Shown here piece after piece: positions 34,753 to 43,601 of a stretch of 64,000 bases of DNA (its first letter is position 1; each line of letters starts with the position of its first letter). The notes beneath the pieces were generated by a model. It was not told the DNA's origin. It made no database searches and was given only the letters and a program-made list of their open reading frames with translations. Made by a program: the position numbers and the translations under genes. Source of the DNA: an uncultured Ellagibacter sp. (lineage in GTDB: Bacteria; Actinomycetota; Coriobacteriia; Coriobacteriales; Eggerthellaceae); the NCBI GenBank assembly GCA_934663775.1, contig CAKUKU010000007.1, forward strand, positions 24,408 to 88,407, in the 5' to 3' direction.

Positions 34753-36141
34753 CTACACTTCCAGGTTCTTGAACGCATCGGGGACTTCCTTGTAGCCCTT
34801 CGACTTCACGGCGCCGATGATGAGGCCGATGACAAGCCACGCGATGCCCACGATATAGGTCGGCACGTCGAAGCCGGTGAACACGTACAGCAGGATAAGC
34901 ACGCCGACGATCGGGCAGATGAGGTACTTCACGTAGTCGCCCACGCTGTTGCGATGCTTCTCCTTCACGAAGAAGAAGACGAGAACGGCGATGTTCAGCA
35001 GCACGAACGAGGACAGCGCGCCGAAGTTGACGAAGCGGGACAGCGTCGCCATGTCGAGGAACAGCGGCAGGATGAGCGACACGACGCCGATGGCGATGGC
35101 GGAGAACCACGGCGTCTGGAACTTCGGATGCACCTTGCCGAATGCGCGCGGAATCACGCCGTCGCGGCCCATGGAGTACAGAAGGCGCGCGGACGCGGTC
35201 TGCGCGTTCATGATGTTCGCGATGCCGACGGCGACGATGTTCACGACGAGCAGCAGCTTGTAGAAGACGGGGCCGCCGCAGGCCATCGCTGCATCGAAGA
35301 AGCCCATTTCAGGATCGATGTTCTGCCAATCCGGCTGGATGAGCGCGGCGATGTAGGTCTGCGCGACGAACACGACGACCATGATGCACAGCGCGATGAT
35401 GATGCCCTTGCCGATGGTCTTTTCAGGCTGCTCGGTTTCCTCGGCGAGGGTGGACATGCCGTCGAAGCCGAGGAACGACAGGCACGCGATGGAGCAGGCC
35501 GCCGCGATGAAGTGCACATCGACCTTGCCGGGCTGGTAAATCGGATCCATGGTGAACTCGCCTGAGCCACCGCCTCCCAAGATGAAGTTCGTGCCGAGCG
35601 CGATGAAGGCGATGACCGCGAGGATCTCGATTGCGAAGATGACCCAGTCGACGCCCTTCTGCATGGTGATGCCGCGGATGTTGACGATGGTGTTGAACGC
35701 GACGAACACGATGACCCACAGATACCACGGGCTGCCAGGGATGAGCGCCACGCCCCAGTTTGCTACCATGACCAGGAGCAACGACGGGACGAAGATGTAG
35801 TCCAGCAAGATCAGCCAGCCGGCGACGAAACCGACGTGTGGGTTGATGCCGCGCTGGACGTAGGAGTACACCGAACCCGCGATGGGGAAGCGCTTCGACA
35901 TGTGCATGTAGCCCATTGCCGTGAAGCTGATCGCGAGGAAGCCGATGATGTACACGAGCGGCGTCATGCCGCCGGATTCCTGCTGAATCTCGCCGTAAAT
36001 CGATTGCGGCGCGATGATCACCATGAACAACACGCCGTAGAGAATGACGTCTTTCAGCGTGAGGCCGCGGCGCAGCTCTTGCTTGTAGCCGAACGCCTCG
36101 ATGCCTTCTCCGCCTTTTGCGGAGGTTTTCTGCTCTGCCAT
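34753..36141 (-). CDS. APC-family amino acid/amine permease
   Basis: A 462-residue permease of the amino acid-polyamine-organocation superfamily with about twelve hydrophobic segments. Diagnostic blocks are QQESGGMTPLVYIIGF, KRFPIAGSVYSYVQRG in TM3, FLGFDGMSTLAEETEQPEKT near the middle and SARLLYSMGRDGVIPRAFG in the second half, typical of the YjeH/PuuP-like section. The start at 36141 has GGAAGGG upstream. It follows an acetamidase/formamidase gene on the same strand with a hairpin in between. The pair may handle an amide or amine substrate, but that is inference. Confidence 0.92.
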   Translation of the reverse strand: MAEQKTSAKGGEGIEAFGYKQELRRGLTLKDVILYGVLFMVIIAPQSIYGEIQQESGGMTPLVYIIGFLAISFTAMGYMHMSKRFPIAGSVYSYVQRGINPHVGFVAGWLILLDYIFVPSLLLVMVANWGVALIPGSPWYLWVIVFVAFNTIVNIRGITMQKGVDWVIFAIEILAVIAFIALGTNFILGGGGSGEFTMDPIYQPGKVDVHFIAAACSIACLSFLGFDGMSTLAEETEQPEKTIGKGIIIALCIMVVVFVAQTYIAALIQPDWQNIDPEMGFFDAAMACGGPVFYKLLLVVNIVAVGIANIMNAQTASARLLYSMGRDGVIPRAFGKVHPKFQTPWFSAIAIGVVSLILPLFLDMATLSRFVNFGALSSFVLLNIAVLVFFFVKEKHRNSVGDYVKYLICPIVGVLILLYVFTGFDVPTYIVGIAWLVIGLIIGAVKSKGYKEVPDAFKNLEV

Positions 36142-36253
36142 TTCCCTTCCTTTCATTTCTCGACAGGAAAAAGCATTGCGCAAGGTCGGGATTATGCTCC
36201 GGCCCTCTGCAATAGCGGCTACTCTAGCACGATGGAGTGCAAAAAACATCCAC

Positions 36254-36295
36254 GAAAAGAGAAACGGTTGCCGATTTAGCGCAACGGCAACCGTT
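36254..36295 (-). terminator. Terminator between the amidase and permease genes
   Basis: On the minus strand AACGGTTGCCG and CGGCAACCGTT form an 11-bp stem with an 11-base loop, followed by TCTCTTTTC. It would end the amidase transcript before the permease. Confidence 0.7.
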
Positions 36296-36353
36296 CAGTG
36301 GGAAATGATGCGTTCGGAACCTGGGAAATGGGCGTGCCCCTCCCGCCGTCTTC

Positions 36354-37265
36354 CTACGGCTGGGGAATCAGCACGGGGAACTGCGTCAGCTTCGGGGTGC
36401 CGATGCGCAGCGACACGTCGACCTCGCACGGCTCGCAGCCTTGGTTCACTTCGACGTCGCTTTGCACTGACATGTACATGTAGGTTTCCACGGCGTCCCA
36501 GCCCGTGACGCGCATCAGCAGGCGCTGCAGCTCCTTCGAGCCGTTCATGAGAGCCTGCTCGTAATGTTCGCCACAGCTGTTCACGTACCACTTGCCGCCC
36601 TCGCCGAAGGTCTCGAGCACTGGCCAGTTCAGCTCGAAGCTCTTCACCAGCTGCACGCGGCAGGTGATTTCCGCCGGGATCTCGATGCCGGTGCCGCACA
36701 GCTCGGCGTCGCCCATGGTGGCGTGAACGTCGCCCATCTGCAAAAGCGCGCCGGGGACGCGGACGGGGAAGTACAGGCGCGTGCCCTTGGTGATCTTCTT
36801 GTTGTCCATGTTGCCGCCGTGGCTGCCGACGAAGCCGTCGATGACGTCGGGGCCGGAGGGCGCCGTGCCGATGACGCCGATCATCGGGTCGATGGGGAAG
36901 CTGACCTCGTTGAACGTGGCCATGCCGTCTTTGATGGGAATCTTTTTGGTGCGATAGCCCGTCGTCTCGAAGAGAGGGCCGCAGTGATCGTCGGTCGCGA
37001 TGGTGCCCTCGTCGGCCACTTCGACGTCGAAGATGTCGACGACGAGCACATCGCCGGGTTCGGCGCCTTCGATGAACACGGGGCCGGCGGCGGGGTTTGC
37101 GAAGCCGTAGGAGTAATCGAGGTCGGCCATGGTCGTCTGCTCATCGGGGATGCGGTTGCTGAAGCAGTCTTGCGTTTTGAACAGGAGCACCTCGCCCGGC
37201 TTGGCGGTGGCGCATGGCTTGTTATCCTTCGAGAACACGCTGACCTGGTCGGTGATAACCTGCAT
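36354..37265 (-). CDS. Acetamidase/formamidase family hydrolase
   Basis: A 303-residue enzyme of the FmdA/AmdA family, which hydrolyse short-chain amides to carboxylate and ammonia. Conserved blocks include FIEGAEPGDVLVVDI, IGTAPSGPD, SHGGNMDNKKITKGT, GDVHATMGDAELCGTGIEI, the metal- and substrate-site region of the family. ATG 37265 has AAAGGA 8 bases upstream, whereas ATG 37274 abuts that sequence. It could supply ammonia from amides or act on N-formyl compounds; the family is functionally broad. Confidence 0.92.
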   Translation of the reverse strand: MQVITDQVSVFSKDNKPCATAKPGEVLLFKTQDCFSNRIPDEQTTMADLDYSYGFANPAAGPVFIEGAEPGDVLVVDIFDVEVADEGTIATDDHCGPLFETTGYRTKKIPIKDGMATFNEVSFPIDPMIGVIGTAPSGPDVIDGFVGSHGGNMDNKKITKGTRLYFPVRVPGALLQMGDVHATMGDAELCGTGIEIPAEITCRVQLVKSFELNWPVLETFGEGGKWYVNSCGEHYEQALMNGSKELQRLLMRVTGWDAVETYMYMSVQSDVEVNQGCEPCEVDVSLRIGTPKLTQFPVLIPQP

Positions 37266-37363
37266 GATGCCCATCCTTTCGTTGGCTGCAAGGCATCGTG
37301 GGGCTGCGCCGCGTGGCTGCCGTGAGGCTTTCTGCTCGCGACGCCGATGCCGATGGGGCGATT

Positions 37364-37468
37364 CTACACCTTATCGGCATCGCGGCGCGTATCTCCTCGG
37401 CGCTCGGCGAAAACGCCGATCGTGTAGAAGACCAGTGCCAGTGAAATCACCGCTGCGGCGAAGCTCAT
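37364..37468 (-). pseudogene. Short HsmA/TIGR03987-like membrane protein remnant
   Basis: A 34-codon frame encodes MSFAAAVISLALVFYTIGVF followed by AERRGD and then unrelated residues to a stop. The first 25 residues resemble the N-terminal helix of HsmA-type small membrane proteins (LALVFYTIGVWSER pattern), which are normally about 130 residues long. No continuation is visible in other frames. It may be a decayed gene or chance; no ribosome binding site is evident. Confidence 0.3.
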
Positions 37469-37553
37469 CGGCGCGGCGAAGCTGAGGCGGGAATGGGGAT
37501 CGTCGTGTGCGAGAGGGGCTGGCGAAGCTGGGGCGGAATCGGGGGCTGTGACG

Positions 37554-37603
37554 CAAAACGCCCGGGGCGCGCCGGGTTCAACCGACCTGCGCCTCGGGCG
37601 TTC
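37554..37603 (-). terminator. Terminator after the SDR gene
   Basis: On the minus strand AACGCCCG and CGGGCGTT close a GC-rich stem of about 50 bases and are followed by TTGCG. It lies 59 bases downstream of the SDR stop. Confidence 0.7.
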
Positions 37604-37661
37604 GCGTTGACTCTCGAGAAGTCGTTCGGGGGGGGGCTTGAAGAAACGCGGCAGAAGCAGT

Positions 37662-38462
37662 TTACGGACGCTGGCCCATGCCGCCTTCGAGTGTGATGGT
37701 CTCGCCGCTCATGAACTTGAAGTCGGGGCCGCAAAGCTGGAGCACCGCACGCCCGATCTCGGTCTCGACGTTGCCGTAGTGGCCCATCGGCGGCATGTGG
37801 ACGTTGGCCTCGTATGCCTCGGGGTACTGCTCCTTGAAGTTCTCCAAGGCGGCGGTCCATGCAAGCGGGCACACGATGTTCACGTTGATGCCGTCCGGAC
37901 CCCACTCGGTTGCCGCGACGCGCGTCAGGCCGCGGATTCCCTCTTTGGCGGCTGCGTAGGCGCACTGCCCGTAGTTGCCGAACAGGCCGGCGCCGCTCGC
38001 GAAGTTTACGACGGAACCCTTCGTCTCCTTAAGATGTGGGTAGCAGGCCTGCATGTAGTAGAAGGCTGCGTAGAGGCCGGAGTAGATGGCGAGATCGAAC
38101 TGCTCGGGGGTGTGGTCGGCGAGCGTAACGCCCGACGCGGACGCCTGCGCGTTGTTCACGAGGAAATCAATGCGCCCGAATTTGGCCATCGCCTCGTCGA
38201 CGACGCCCTGCGCAACCGCCTTGTTGTCGGCGGACGCGTTGATGTCTGCCTGCGCGGTCAGCACTTCGATGCCGTAAGCGCTCTCGAGCTTCTCCTTCGC
38301 GGCGTTGAGTTTCTTCTCATTGCGGCCGGTGATGACAAGGTTCGCGCCTTCCTTGGCGAACGCCGTGGCGATGCCGTAGCCGATCGATCCGGCGGAGCCG
38401 TCCTTCAGTGCCGCGAAGCCGGCACCTGTGACGATGGCGGTCTTTCCACTGTAGAAGCCCAT
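37662..38462 (-). CDS. Short-chain dehydrogenase/reductase
   Basis: A 266-residue NAD(P)-dependent SDR. The cofactor block is extended: AIVTGAGFAALKDGSAGSIG then YGIATAFAKEGA, an insertion between the first glycine and the helix that recalls FabI-type loops. NNAQ (residues about 106-109), the catalytic serine in FASGAGLFGN and the YAAAK dyad are present. Residues after 200 (VHMPPMGHYG) form the substrate lid. AAGGAGG precedes ATG 38462. It stands alone; the substrate is unknown. Confidence 0.93.
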   Translation of the reverse strand: MGFYSGKTAIVTGAGFAALKDGSAGSIGYGIATAFAKEGANLVITGRNEKKLNAAKEKLESAYGIEVLTAQADINASADNKAVAQGVVDEAMAKFGRIDFLVNNAQASASGVTLADHTPEQFDLAIYSGLYAAFYYMQACYPHLKETKGSVVNFASGAGLFGNYGQCAYAAAKEGIRGLTRVAATEWGPDGINVNIVCPLAWTAALENFKEQYPEAYEANVHMPPMGHYGNVETEIGRAVLQLCGPDFKFMSGETITLEGGMGQRP

Positions 38463-38920
38463 GGGTCCTCCTTATTGATGGGGATTCCCCCTGCGATTGG
38501 GGTATGGGCCGATTCTAGCCATATGTGGCTTGCGAGGTAGCAATCAATTCCTGCGAGCTTGCCCAGCGGTAGATTCTGCCCGTCATGCGCGATGGGCGGG
38601 AGAAGAAGGCGGGGGGAACGAGGCGCGGGCGGCGTCCCCCAAGCAGCGACAATCCTGCATTGAGAATAACGAGGAAGCGAAGCAGATAAAGCGTGCTCGC
38701 GCGGCAGGAAGAGAAAGGGGAAGGAGAGATGTCGCAACGGGTGATAACGGTGCGCTTGCAAACCCCTATGCCACTGGTGGCTGCAGATTCCCGCTTCGGC
38801 TGATTGGGGTTTGCGGGCTTTGATGCCGAAATGGTAGGGTGGGAAATCGTGAGAGCGACGCATGTCACATGCGTGTCACATCTTATCACATTTCATCACT
38901 CAAGCGATGAGGGGGGTCAT
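38463..38920. other. Gene-free regulatory interval before the hydrogenase cluster
   Basis: About 460 bases with no supported gene. It contains an inverted repeat GCAAACCCC (38758-38766) / GGGGTTTGC (38806-38814), and, just before the first cluster gene, a run of TGTCACA-type motifs (near 38867-38895: ATGTCACATG, GTGTCACATC, TTATCACATT, TTCATCACT). The latter look like direct repeats for an activator, such as a CRP/FNR-family protein, upstream of the hydrogenase operon. The binding protein is not identified. Confidence 0.5.
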
Positions 38921-40759
38921 ATGGCAAGACTATCGGTCGCGCCACGTGCCAAGGACGACGCCAAGTTCGCAACGTTTTTGGACGAGTACGAGCGCAGGGT
39001 GGAGGCTACGCCGCCTGGCATGTGCGCCGTGGCGATGCAGCTCGACCTGCTGCGTGCGGGCGGATGCCAAACGTGCGGCAAGTGCGTGCCGTGCCGTGAG
39101 GGCATAGCCCATATCGAGATGCTGCTCGAAGAGGTGCTCGCGTTCGACGCCGAGATCGATGCGCTCGAGGAAATCCGCGCCCAGGCCATAGTCGTGCGCG
39201 ACACCGCCGACTGCGCCATCGGCTGGCATGCAGCCGAAGTGCTCCTCGCTGGTCTCGATGCGTTTAGCGAAGAGTTCGAAAGCCACGTCAAGCAGGGGAA
39301 ATGCCGCGAAGGCGTCGCGCAGACGGTGCCGTGCGAAACGCTGTGCCCGGCACACGTGAACGTGCCTGCCTACATCGCGCTTGCGGGCTCGGGCGACTAT
39401 GCTGGGGCAATCGGCATGATTCGCAAGGACAACCCGTTCCCCACGGCGTGCGCGTTCGTGTGCGAGCATCCGTGCGAGAATCGCTGCCGCCGCACGCTCA
39501 TCGATGCGCCGATCAACATCCGGGGCATCAAGAAGTTCGCGGTCGACCAGCTCGCCGCCGATCAGGTGCCGACTCCCGCCCCCGCCGCGCCCACGGGCAA
39601 GAAGATCGCCGTAGTGGGCGGCGGCCCCTCTGGCCTGACCTGCGCATACTTCTGCGCCCTTATGGGACATGAGGTGCACGTGCTCGAGATGCGCAAGCAG
39701 CTTGGCGGCATGATGCGCTACGGCATTCCGGCGTACCGCTTCCCGCGCGAGCGTCTCGACGAGGACATCCGCGCCATCGTGTCGGCGGGCAACGTCACTG
39801 TGCACACGGAGTGCCGCATCGACGCCGAGGGCATGCGCCGCCTTTCGAGCGAATATGACGCGGTGTATGTGGCCATCGGCGCTCAGGGCGGCAAGACCCT
39901 AAAGCTCGATGGGGCCGACGCCGAGGGCGTGATGAGCGCCGTCGACCTGCTCACCAAGATCGGCGATGGCGACTACCCCGACTTCACGGGCAAGAACGTG
40001 GTGGTCGTCGGCGGAGGCAACGTCGCCATGGACTGCGCGCGCACGAGCGTGCGAGCCGGCGCTGCGAGCGTGACGGTCGCCTATCGCCGCCGCCTCGAGG
40101 ACATGACGGCGCTGCGTGCGGAAATCGACTCCGCTATGCAGGAAGGCGTCGAAATGATGACCCTGCAGGCACCTGACCACATCGAGGTCGAAGACGGGTG
40201 CGCGGTGGCACTGTACGCTCAGCCGCAGTTCATCGGCCCCGTGAAGCGCGGCCGCCCGGCTCCGCAGAAGGCTGACAAGCCGCTTGTTCGCGTGCCCGCC
40301 GACGTGGTGCTTATCGCCGTGGGACAAGACATCGAGAGCGCGCCGTTCGAAGAGGCGGGCATGCAGGCCGATCGCACCTACTTCGAGGCGGACGACGGCT
40401 TGAAATCGGTGGGTTCGCTCGACAACGTGTTTGTGGGCGGCGACTGCCAGGTGGGCCCGAAGACCGTGATCATCGCCATCGGCGCTGGCAAGGTGGCTGC
40501 GCGCAACATCGATGATTTCCTGGGATTCAATCACGAGCTCGATTGCGGCGTTGAGGTTCCTCCCGCGGCTGCGAACTGGCGTCAGCCCTGCGGCCGCGTG
40601 AACATCGTGGAGCGCCCCGCGCGAGAGCGCAAGGAAGACTTCGATGCGGTCGAGGTGGAGATGTCGGCCGAAGAGGCGTTCCAGGAAGCGCGTCGCTGCC
40701 TGCGCTGCGATCATTTCGGCTGCGGTGTTCTTGACGAGGGAAGGGTCCAATATGTGTAA
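38921..40759 (+). CDS. NuoF-C-terminal/GltD-like fused oxidoreductase (hydrogenase partner)
   Basis: A 612-residue electron-transfer flavoprotein. Residues about 48-110 carry CQTCGKCVPCREG and a later DTADCAIG, the four cysteines of the NuoF/HydB [4Fe-4S] module, but the FMN/NADH-binding half of NuoF is missing. Residues about 140-210 have the GltD-type cysteine clusters CETLCPAH and CEHPCENRCRR. Then come FAD motif VVGGGPSGLTCAYFCALMGH, NAD(P) motif VVVVGGGNVAMDCART and the C-terminal GGDCQVGPKTV FAD block. It overlaps hydA by 8 bases, so it is probably the NAD(P)H-linked diaphorase of this hydrogenase. AGGGGGG precedes ATG 38921. Confidence 0.92.
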   Translation: MARLSVAPRAKDDAKFATFLDEYERRVEATPPGMCAVAMQLDLLRAGGCQTCGKCVPCREGIAHIEMLLEEVLAFDAEIDALEEIRAQAIVVRDTADCAIGWHAAEVLLAGLDAFSEEFESHVKQGKCREGVAQTVPCETLCPAHVNVPAYIALAGSGDYAGAIGMIRKDNPFPTACAFVCEHPCENRCRRTLIDAPINIRGIKKFAVDQLAADQVPTPAPAAPTGKKIAVVGGGPSGLTCAYFCALMGHEVHVLEMRKQLGGMMRYGIPAYRFPRERLDEDIRAIVSAGNVTVHTECRIDAEGMRRLSSEYDAVYVAIGAQGGKTLKLDGADAEGVMSAVDLLTKIGDGDYPDFTGKNVVVVGGGNVAMDCARTSVRAGAASVTVAYRRRLEDMTALRAEIDSAMQEGVEMMTLQAPDHIEVEDGCAVALYAQPQFIGPVKRGRPAPQKADKPLVRVPADVVLIAVGQDIESAPFEEAGMQADRTYFEADDGLKSVGSLDNVFVGGDCQVGPKTVIIAIGAGKVAARNIDDFLGFNHELDCGVEVPPAAANWRQPCGRVNIVERPARERKEDFDAVEVEMSAEEAFQEARRCLRCDHFGCGVLDEGRVQYV

Positions 40760-42470
40760 GGTTACCATCGACGGTGTGGCCGTAGAGGTCCCCGAAGGCT
40801 CCACCATCTTGGATGCCGCGAAGCTCGCCGGCGTCGACATCCCGACGCTGTGCTATATGGCGAAGATCAACGAGATCGGCTCGTGCCGCGTGTGCGTGGT
40901 CGAGGTCGAAGGGCAGGACGGCCTGGCCGCCGCCTGCAACACCCCCGTGTTCGACGGCATGTCCGTGCGCACGGTGACCCCGCGCGCCATCTCGGCCCGT
41001 CGCCAGAACGTGAAGACTATTCTCGCAGGTCATCGCAGCGAATGCACCACGTGCAAGCGCAGCGGCACCTGCGCGCTGCAAAATCTCGCGAACTCGCTCG
41101 GCGTGGCGGACCTCGAGCGCGACCCCGTGTTCGCCTTCGAAGCGTGGGATGGGGAGTTCCCCTTGCAGCGCGACGCCACCAAATGCATCCGCTGCATGCG
41201 CTGCGTCGCCGAGTGCGCCAAGGTGCAGCACTGCTCGGTGTGGGAGATGTCCGGCCCTGCCTCCTATCGGGGCGTGCGGGTCGCTGGCGGTGCGCACATC
41301 GCCGATGCGGGCTGTGCTCTCTGCGGCCAGTGCATCACCCATTGCCCGACGGGCGCCCTCACTGCGCGCGACGACACCGACAACGTGCTCGCGGCGCTTG
41401 CCGATCCTCAGACGATAACGGTGGTTCAGGTCGCGCCCGCCATCCGCTCGGCGTGGGGCGAGGGCGTGGGCCTTGCCCGCGAGCAGGCCACGCAGGGCCG
41501 CATGGTGTCGGCATTGCGCGCGCTCGGCTTCGACTACGTCTACGACACCGACTTCGCCGCCGACCTCACCATTATGGAGGAAGCGAACGAGTTCATCGAA
41601 TGGGTCAAGGAAGGCAAGCCGCGGCCCATGTTCACGAGCTGCTGCCCGGGCTGGGTGCGCTTCGCCAAGCTGCACTACCCGCAGTTTGTCGCGCAGCTCT
41701 CCTCGAGCAAGTCCCCGCACCAGATGTTGGGCGCCACGGCGAAGGCGCTTCTGTCCGAACAAGCTGCCGAGCAGGGAAAACGCATCTTCGTCGTCTCCGT
41801 TATGCCGTGCGTCGCCAAGAAATACGAGGCGGGCGTCCCGCAGCTGTCCTCAGAGGCCGGCCAGGACGTCGACGCCGTGCTCACCACGCGCGAGTTCGAT
41901 CGAATGCTGCGCATGTTCAGCGTGGACTGCGCCGCGCTGCCCGAGCAAAAGTTCGACGACCCGCTGGGAACCTCCACAGGCGCGGGAACCATCTTCGGGC
42001 GCACGGGTGGCGTGATGGAAGCGGCGCTTCGCTCGGCCGCGTTCTTCCTCACGGGCGAAAACCCCGACTTCAGCACGTGCGACACCACGGCGGCGACGCC
42101 CGATAAGCCCTGGGTCGACAAGACGCTCGAGATCGCGGGCCTGCAGCTTCGCATCGCCATCGCGAGCGGCTTGGAGAATACGGCGGCGCTGCTCGACGCG
42201 CTCGAATCGGGCGAGGCAAGCTACGACTTCGTCGAGATCATGGCCTGCCCGGGCGGCTGCGTGGGCGGCGGCGGGCAGCCGATCGCCTTCAACCAGGAGC
42301 TTGCGCGCGAGCGTGCCGAGGTGCTCAACTCGCTCGACGGGGCCGACGTGCTGCGCTACTCGCACGAGAACCCCGACATCGCGGCGCTCTACGAGAGACT
42401 CTACGAGCGCCCGCTTTCCGAGAAGGCCGAGGAGCTGCTCCACACCGATCAGCTGACGTGGGATATCTAG
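40752..42470 (+). CDS. hydA: [FeFe]-hydrogenase catalytic subunit
   Basis: A 572-residue iron hydrogenase that makes or oxidises H2 at the H-cluster. N-terminal modules are a [2Fe-2S] domain (CYMAKINEIGSCRVC with later CNT), the His-Cys3 cluster HRSECTTCKRSGTC, and two [4Fe-4S] clusters (CIRCMRCVAEC, CALCGQCITHCP). The H-cluster motifs are FTSCCPGWV, MPCVAKKYE and MACPGGCVGGGGQP, all intact, followed by the small-subunit-like tail. This is the M3-type domain layout. It follows the NuoF/GltD-like gene with overlapping start and precedes all three maturase genes. Confidence 0.97.
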   Translation: MCKVTIDGVAVEVPEGSTILDAAKLAGVDIPTLCYMAKINEIGSCRVCVVEVEGQDGLAAACNTPVFDGMSVRTVTPRAISARRQNVKTILAGHRSECTTCKRSGTCALQNLANSLGVADLERDPVFAFEAWDGEFPLQRDATKCIRCMRCVAECAKVQHCSVWEMSGPASYRGVRVAGGAHIADAGCALCGQCITHCPTGALTARDDTDNVLAALADPQTITVVQVAPAIRSAWGEGVGLAREQATQGRMVSALRALGFDYVYDTDFAADLTIMEEANEFIEWVKEGKPRPMFTSCCPGWVRFAKLHYPQFVAQLSSSKSPHQMLGATAKALLSEQAAEQGKRIFVVSVMPCVAKKYEAGVPQLSSEAGQDVDAVLTTREFDRMLRMFSVDCAALPEQKFDDPLGTSTGAGTIFGRTGGVMEAALRSAAFFLTGENPDFSTCDTTAATPDKPWVDKTLEIAGLQLRIAIASGLENTAALLDALESGEASYDFVEIMACPGGCVGGGGQPIAFNQELARERAEVLNSLDGADVLRYSHENPDIAALYERLYERPLSEKAEELLHTDQLTWDI

Positions 42471-43559
42471 GTGCCTCACGACTTACATAGCAATGAGGTC
42501 GATGAGGGGCTCGCGCTCCTCATCGACAAGCTGTGCCGTACCCGCTCGCTTACGCTTGGCGAATACGAGCGGCTCATCGCGCAGCGCACGCCCGGTGTTG
42601 CCCGTGAGCTCGCGAGTCGTGCCGATGCCGTGCGCAGGCGGGTATACGGCACGAAGGTGTTCACCCGCGGGCTCATCGAGGTGTCGAGCTTCTGCAAGAA
42701 CGACTGCCTGTACTGCGGCATCCGCCGGTCGAATGCCTCTGCACGCCGCTACCGCCTCTCCGCCGACGAGATCGTCGAATGTGCGGACACAGGCTACGAG
42801 CTGGGATTTCGCACGTTCGTTTTGCAGGGTGGGGAAGACCCCTTCTTCACCGATGACGTGCTGTGCGGCATTGTGGAGCGCATCCATGCGGCGCATCCCG
42901 ACTGCGCGATCACGCTGTCGTTCGGCGAGCGAAGCCGCGAGAGCTACGAGCGTCTGCATGAAGCGGGCGCCGAACGTTACCTGTTGCGTCACGAGACGGC
43001 AAGCCCCACGCTCTACAGGCGTTGGCATCCCGCCGAGATGTCGCTTGAGAACCGCATGCGCTGCCTGTCCGACCTGCGCGAGATCGGGTATGCGGTGGGT
43101 GCCGGCTTCATGGTGGGCGCGCCGTTCCAAACCGCAGCCGATCTTGCGTGCGACCTGCGCTTCATCGAGCGGTTCCAGCCCGAGATGTGCGGCATCGGCC
43201 CGTTCGTGCCGCACCATGCGACGCCGTTTTCCGCCTTTGCGCCAGGCACGGCGGAGCTCACGTGCTATCTGCTGTCGATCATCCGGCTCATCAAGCCGAA
43301 CGTGCTGCTTCCCGCAACCACGGCGCTCGGCACGATCGTTCCCGACGGGCGCGAGCGGGGGATTCTCGCCGGCGCCAACGTCGTGATGCCGAACCTTTCG
43401 CCGGTTAATCGCCGCAAAGACTACGATTTGTACGATAACAAGATATGTACGGGCGAAGAGGCTGCGGAATGCCGCGGCTGTTTGGGCGCGCGCATGCTGT
43501 CGATTGGCTACGAGCTCGTCGTCGACCGCGGTGACATGGCGCCCCTGCCCGAGACGTGA
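42471..43559 (+). CDS. hydE: [FeFe]-hydrogenase H-cluster radical SAM maturase HydE
   Basis: HydE is a radical SAM enzyme needed to build the dithiolate-bridged 2Fe subcluster. The 362-residue protein has the radical SAM motif CKNDCLYCG (about 74-82), the GGEDP block in VLQGGEDPFF, and C-terminal CTGEEAAECRGC, a set of cysteines that can hold a second cluster in this family. Its GTG start follows the hydA stop codon with no gap, so translation is probably coupled. BioB is excluded by the cluster context and motif pattern. Confidence 0.95.
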   Translation: MPHDLHSNEVDEGLALLIDKLCRTRSLTLGEYERLIAQRTPGVARELASRADAVRRRVYGTKVFTRGLIEVSSFCKNDCLYCGIRRSNASARRYRLSADEIVECADTGYELGFRTFVLQGGEDPFFTDDVLCGIVERIHAAHPDCAITLSFGERSRESYERLHEAGAERYLLRHETASPTLYRRWHPAEMSLENRMRCLSDLREIGYAVGAGFMVGAPFQTAADLACDLRFIERFQPEMCGIGPFVPHHATPFSAFAPGTAELTCYLLSIIRLIKPNVLLPATTALGTIVPDGRERGILAGANVVMPNLSPVNRRKDYDLYDNKICTGEEAAECRGCLGARMLSIGYELVVDRGDMAPLPET

Positions 43560-43601
43560 TTGCCGTCGGGCGCTTGAAAGCACTGAAGAAAGAAGGACCC
43601 T

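Noticed and set aside
34700..34760. tRNA-like sequence
   Set aside because: CGAACTC/AAACCC strings near the permease terminator look superficially like a T-arm, but no acceptor or anticodon arm can be formed.
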